DNA from: Candidatus Zixiibacteriota bacterium
GTDB taxonomy: Bacteria; Zixibacteria; MSB-5A5; SM1-73
Direction of reading: 5' to 3'
Length of the DNA: 16,484 nucleotides
Assembly (NCBI GenBank): GCA_020341875.1
Contig: CP070839.1
Coordinates: forward strand, 1,950,640-1,967,123
The notes beneath the pieces are model-generated. The model worked only from the letters and a program-made list of their open reading frames with translations. It ran no database searches and was not told the DNA's origin. Below are positions 14,103 through 16,484 of this stretch, one piece after another. A program made the position numbers and the translations under genes. Position 1 is the first letter of the stretch. Each line of letters starts with the position of its first letter.

Positions 14103-14969
14103 ATGAAAAGCATAGGAATTATCGCCAACGTAAAGAAGGAACTGACCAAGGGGGTGGTTGAGGAGATCATCGGATGGGCCGGTCAGAACGGGTTCGACTT
14201 CTTCATCTGCGAGGAACTCATATCTTTGGTGGGACACCGGGAGAAGTCCCTGCCACGGGTTGAGCTGGGGAAAGAGAGCCACCTGTTGGTCTCCCTGGGG
14301 GGGGATGGGACCATGCTGGCCTCAGCCAGAGCGGTGGGGGAACACCAGACACCTATCCTGGGGATAAACTTGGGAGGGGTGGGTTTCCTAACCGAAATTA
14401 ACTGCAACGACATACAGAACACCCTGGGCAAGCTCAAACAGGGAGACTACTTTATAGAGAAAAGAATGGTCCTGGAGACCGAGGTCGAGGGGGCGGGGAA
14501 GCTGGATCAATACGCCCTAAACGACGTGGTCCTGGACAAGGGTGAGGTCGCCCGGCTTTTCCTTTCACATCTCTATTTGCAGGACGAGTTCATCTGCTCC
14601 TATTCGGCCGACGGCCTGATCGTATCTACTCCTACCGGATCAACCGCCTATTGCCTGGCTGCAGGGGGACCCATAATCAATCCGCGAATGAATGCCATCA
14701 TCGTCTCTCCCATATGCCCCCATACCCTGGCTTCGCGTCCCATAGTGTTTTCGGAGAACGAGACCCTGAAGGTCGTGGTGGAGCTTTCATCCAGACACGC
14801 GGTATTGACCATCGACGGGCAGGTGGCTTTCAACTTGAAATCGGGCAGCTCGGTCTCGATTCGAAAAGCCAAGCACCCAGTGAACCTGGTCAAATTCCGG
14901 GACAGATCGTTCTATGATATCCTCAGAACAAAGCTTCACTGGGGAGCCAGGCCGAAGACCGGGGAGTAA
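14103..14969 (+). CDS. nadK: NAD kinase
   Basis: Phosphorylates NAD to NADP with ATP or polyphosphate in the cytoplasm. From the ATG at 14103 it has 288 residues, normal for bacterial enzymes. Motifs: GIIANVKK at the N-terminus; the conserved GGDGT (66-70) with catalytic Asp68 in SLGGDGTMLASA; GINLGGVGFLTE; the ND pair (Asn140-Asp141) in YALNDVVL; and DGLIVSTPTGSTAY (170-183), followed by AAGGPI. The C-terminal half has the usual TIDGQVAF segment. The start is uncertain: ATG at 14094 or TTG at 14091 add three or four residues, but neither has a clear Shine-Dalgarno sequence and homologues usually begin MKxIGII. It lies about 108 bases after dxs, probably in the same transcript. Confidence 0.95.
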   Translation: MKSIGIIANVKKELTKGVVEEIIGWAGQNGFDFFICEELISLVGHREKSLPRVELGKESHLLVSLGGDGTMLASARAVGEHQTPILGINLGGVGFLTEINCNDIQNTLGKLKQGDYFIEKRMVLETEVEGAGKLDQYALNDVVLDKGEVARLFLSHLYLQDEFICSYSADGLIVSTPTGSTAYCLAAGGPIINPRMNAIIVSPICPHTLASRPIVFSENETLKVVVELSSRHAVLTIDGQVAFNLKSGSSVSIRKAKHPVNLVKFRDRSFYDILRTKLHWGARPKTGE

Positions 14970-14981
14970 GCCAAGAAAAAA

Positions 14982-15029
14982 GTTCAAAGGCTCAAGAGCT
15001 CAAGAGTTTAAAAGTTCAAAGGTGCAATA
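14982..15029. repeat. Imperfect 8-base tandem repeat between nadK and recN
   Basis: Consecutive units read GTTCAAAG, GCTCAAGA, GCTCAAGA, GTTTAAAA, GTTCAAAG, and a degenerate GTGCAATA. The array starts 12 bases after the nadK stop. Its composition resembles the complement of the 7-base array at 336-370 (GGTTTAA/GGTTCAA), though the period differs by one base. It occupies about half of the nadK-recN spacer. Confidence 0.65.
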
Positions 15030-15101
15030 AGTCACGGGGACGTCACCTGCCGTTGCGATTCCTATCGAAGTTCTAAGGCCGAGAAACACAATCCCTGGGA
15101 A

Positions 15102-16484
15102 ATGCTGAAGAGTCTCAGAATAAGAAACTACGCTCTGGTGGACCAGCTGGAGGTAGACTTTCAGCCCGGTCTGAATATCATCAGTGGGGCCACCGGTGCG
15201 GGAAAGTCGATTATCATAGGAGCCGTGAATCTCGTGCTGGGTGAAAGGGCAAGCAGCGAGGCGGTCAGAACCGGATTCGACAAGGCAAGCATTGAGGCTG
15301 TATTCAGGCTGCAGGAGGACCCGGCACTAAAGGACCTTTTGGTCAAGCTTGACGTGATCCCCGAAGAGGGGGTCCTGATAATTCGAAGAGAGATATCCTC
15401 CCGGGGACAAAACAAGTGCTTTCTCAATGACCGCCTGATCACGCTGGCGGCCTTGAAATCGATAGGGGACAGGCTGGCGGACCTTCACGGACAGCACGAG
15501 CACCAATCGCTTTTGAACGTGGAACGACATATCGAATACTTAGACGATTATGCCAATCTGGGCCAGATCATCGCGCGAGTCGGCGAGACTTTTCATCTAC
15601 TGAAGAAAAAACGGAGAGACTTAGAAGAGCTGCGCGGCGGCAAACTGCGAGACGAGGAGCGGAGGAGCCTCTACCAGTTCCAGATACAGGAGATCGAAAA
15701 GGCGAATCTTAGTCGGGATGAGGAAGAAAAGCTCGGTGAGCAAAGGAAAGTCCTGGAGAACGCGGAAGCGTTATTCGAGGCAACCTCCCGTCTCTATCAT
15801 CAGTTGCATGAGGGGGAAGCTTCGATACTGGACAGGCTCACCTCGATGTCCGGGGAGCTTAAGAAAAGCCATCAGATAGATTCCAGATTAAAGGAACCGG
15901 CTCAGACTTTAGAATCCAGCGTGATCGGGCTTCAGGATGCAGTCAGGTTCCTGGAGGACTACAGGACTCACCTGGAGTTTGACCCTGAAAAGCTGGAGAT
16001 AATAAGGGAGAGGCTGAACCTGCTCAATACCCTGAGGAGAAAATACGATAAGAGCATCCAAGAGATCCTGGCATACAAAGATCAGATGCAGAAGGAGCTT
16101 GAGCGGATAGAGAGCAAGGACGAACTCATCAGTGACCTGGAGAAGGAGATTGTTGGGCTTTCTCAGGACCTCCGGCAGGAATGTTCGTTGCTTTCCCAAA
16201 AGCGGAAGGCGAGCGCCTCCCGGCTTTCCAGAGGACTTCAGAAGGCCCTGGCTGATCTGGGAATGCCCAAGACAAAATTCGAGATAGAAATCACCCAGCG
16301 GGCGGATGAAAACGGACTCCTGGAGATGGATGGAAAAAGATACGTGGTGGACGAGAGAGGGACGGACCGGGTGGAGTTCTTCGTATCACCCAATCCCGGC
16401 GAAGACCTCAAGCCATTGGCCAAGATTGCCTCCGGAGGCGAGATCTCCCGTATAATGCTGGCACTGAAATCGATTCTGGCAAAG
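15102..16484 (+). CDS. recN: DNA repair protein RecN, N-terminal part (runs off right edge)
   Basis: RecN is an SMC-like ATPase acting in double-strand break repair. The 461 codons present run to the end of the window without a stop. The N-terminus MLKSLRIRNYALVDQLEVDF is typical, followed by Walker A GATGAGKS (29-36); most RecN proteins read GETGAGKS, so Ala30 replaces the usual Glu. ISSRGQNKCFLNDRLIT and LADLHGQHEHQSLL are family segments. A long charged coiled coil spans about 160-390. The ABC signature SGGEISRIMLALKSI appears at the very end; Walker B lies outside the window. The ATG at 15102 is the only plausible start in the open frame; the ribosome site (TGGGAA) is weak and close. It is last of the visible repair/isoprenoid gene run, 132 bases after nadK. 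Confidence 0.96.
   Translation, partial: MLKSLRIRNYALVDQLEVDFQPGLNIISGATGAGKSIIIGAVNLVLGERASSEAVRTGFDKASIEAVFRLQEDPALKDLLVKLDVIPEEGVLIIRREISSRGQNKCFLNDRLITLAALKSIGDRLADLHGQHEHQSLLNVERHIEYLDDYANLGQIIARVGETFHLLKKKRRDLEELRGGKLRDEERRSLYQFQIQEIEKANLSRDEEEKLGEQRKVLENAEALFEATSRLYHQLHEGEASILDRLTSMSGELKKSHQIDSRLKEPAQTLESSVIGLQDAVRFLEDYRTHLEFDPEKLEIIRERLNLLNTLRRKYDKSIQEILAYKDQMQKELERIESKDELISDLEKEIVGLSQDLRQECSLLSQKRKASASRLSRGLQKALADLGMPKTKFEIEITQRADENGLLEMDGKRYVVDERGTDRVEFFVSPNPGEDLKPLAKIASGGEISRIMLALKSILAK

Noticed and set aside
13740..14282. 180-codon minus-strand open frame across the dxs end and nadK start
   Set aside because: It overlaps two secure genes on the other strand, shows no family motif and has no ribosome binding site that I can see.

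Overview
The window is a chromosomal stretch from a bacterium of moderate GC content. It has near-consensus sigma70-type promoters and strong GGAGG-type ribosome binding sites. I see no rRNA, tRNA, CRISPR array, transposase or phage gene. The isoprenoid genes belong to the MEP (bacterial) pathway. The RtcB/archease pair, the Alvin-type ferredoxin, the very large soluble PAS/GAF sensor kinase, the DUF2250-like protein and the Cas4-like nuclease together suggest an anaerobic environmental lineage. Chloroflexota (Dehalococcoidia-like) is my best guess and a deltaproteobacterial lineage is the alternative. This placement is inference only.

Left part, minus strand (1-7249). The 5' end of rtcB (RNA ligase) runs off the left edge, preceded in its transcription direction by archease, its activation factor. 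They form an RNA-repair/tRNA-splicing-type operon. A small 2[4Fe-4S] ferredoxin follows with its own strong promoter. After a 449-base non-coding stretch with several inverted repeats comes a two-component pair: a NarL-type response regulator and a cytoplasmic histidine kinase of about 1610 residues (GAF, five PAS, three GAF, HisKA_3, HATPase). The pair overlaps by 4 bases.

Middle, plus strand (7370-8948). Divergently from the kinase lies a small gene joining a RelA/SpoT-type CC...H...C zinc-binding domain to a DUF2250-like winged helix. This is the most unusual protein here. A palindromic, MITE/REP-like element separates it from a Cas4-like PD-(D/E)XK nuclease.

Right part, plus strand (9203-16484). 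A near-consensus promoter starts a run of housekeeping genes: xseA and xseB (exonuclease VII, 4-base overlap), a polyprenyl diphosphate synthase, dxs, NAD kinase, and recN, which runs off the right edge. The order resembles the classical xseA-xseB-ispA-dxs-tlyA-nadK-argR-recN cluster of many bacteria, without tlyA and argR. It combines DNA repair (ExoVII, RecN) with isoprenoid precursor synthesis (DXS, prenyl synthase) and NADP supply (NAD kinase).

Two intergenic spots (about 336-370 and 14982-15029) carry imperfect short tandem repeats of related composition. Candidate regulatory elements are four promoters, one terminator hairpin, and a 24-base perfect palindrome upstream of xseA whose half-site recurs in the xseA leader.
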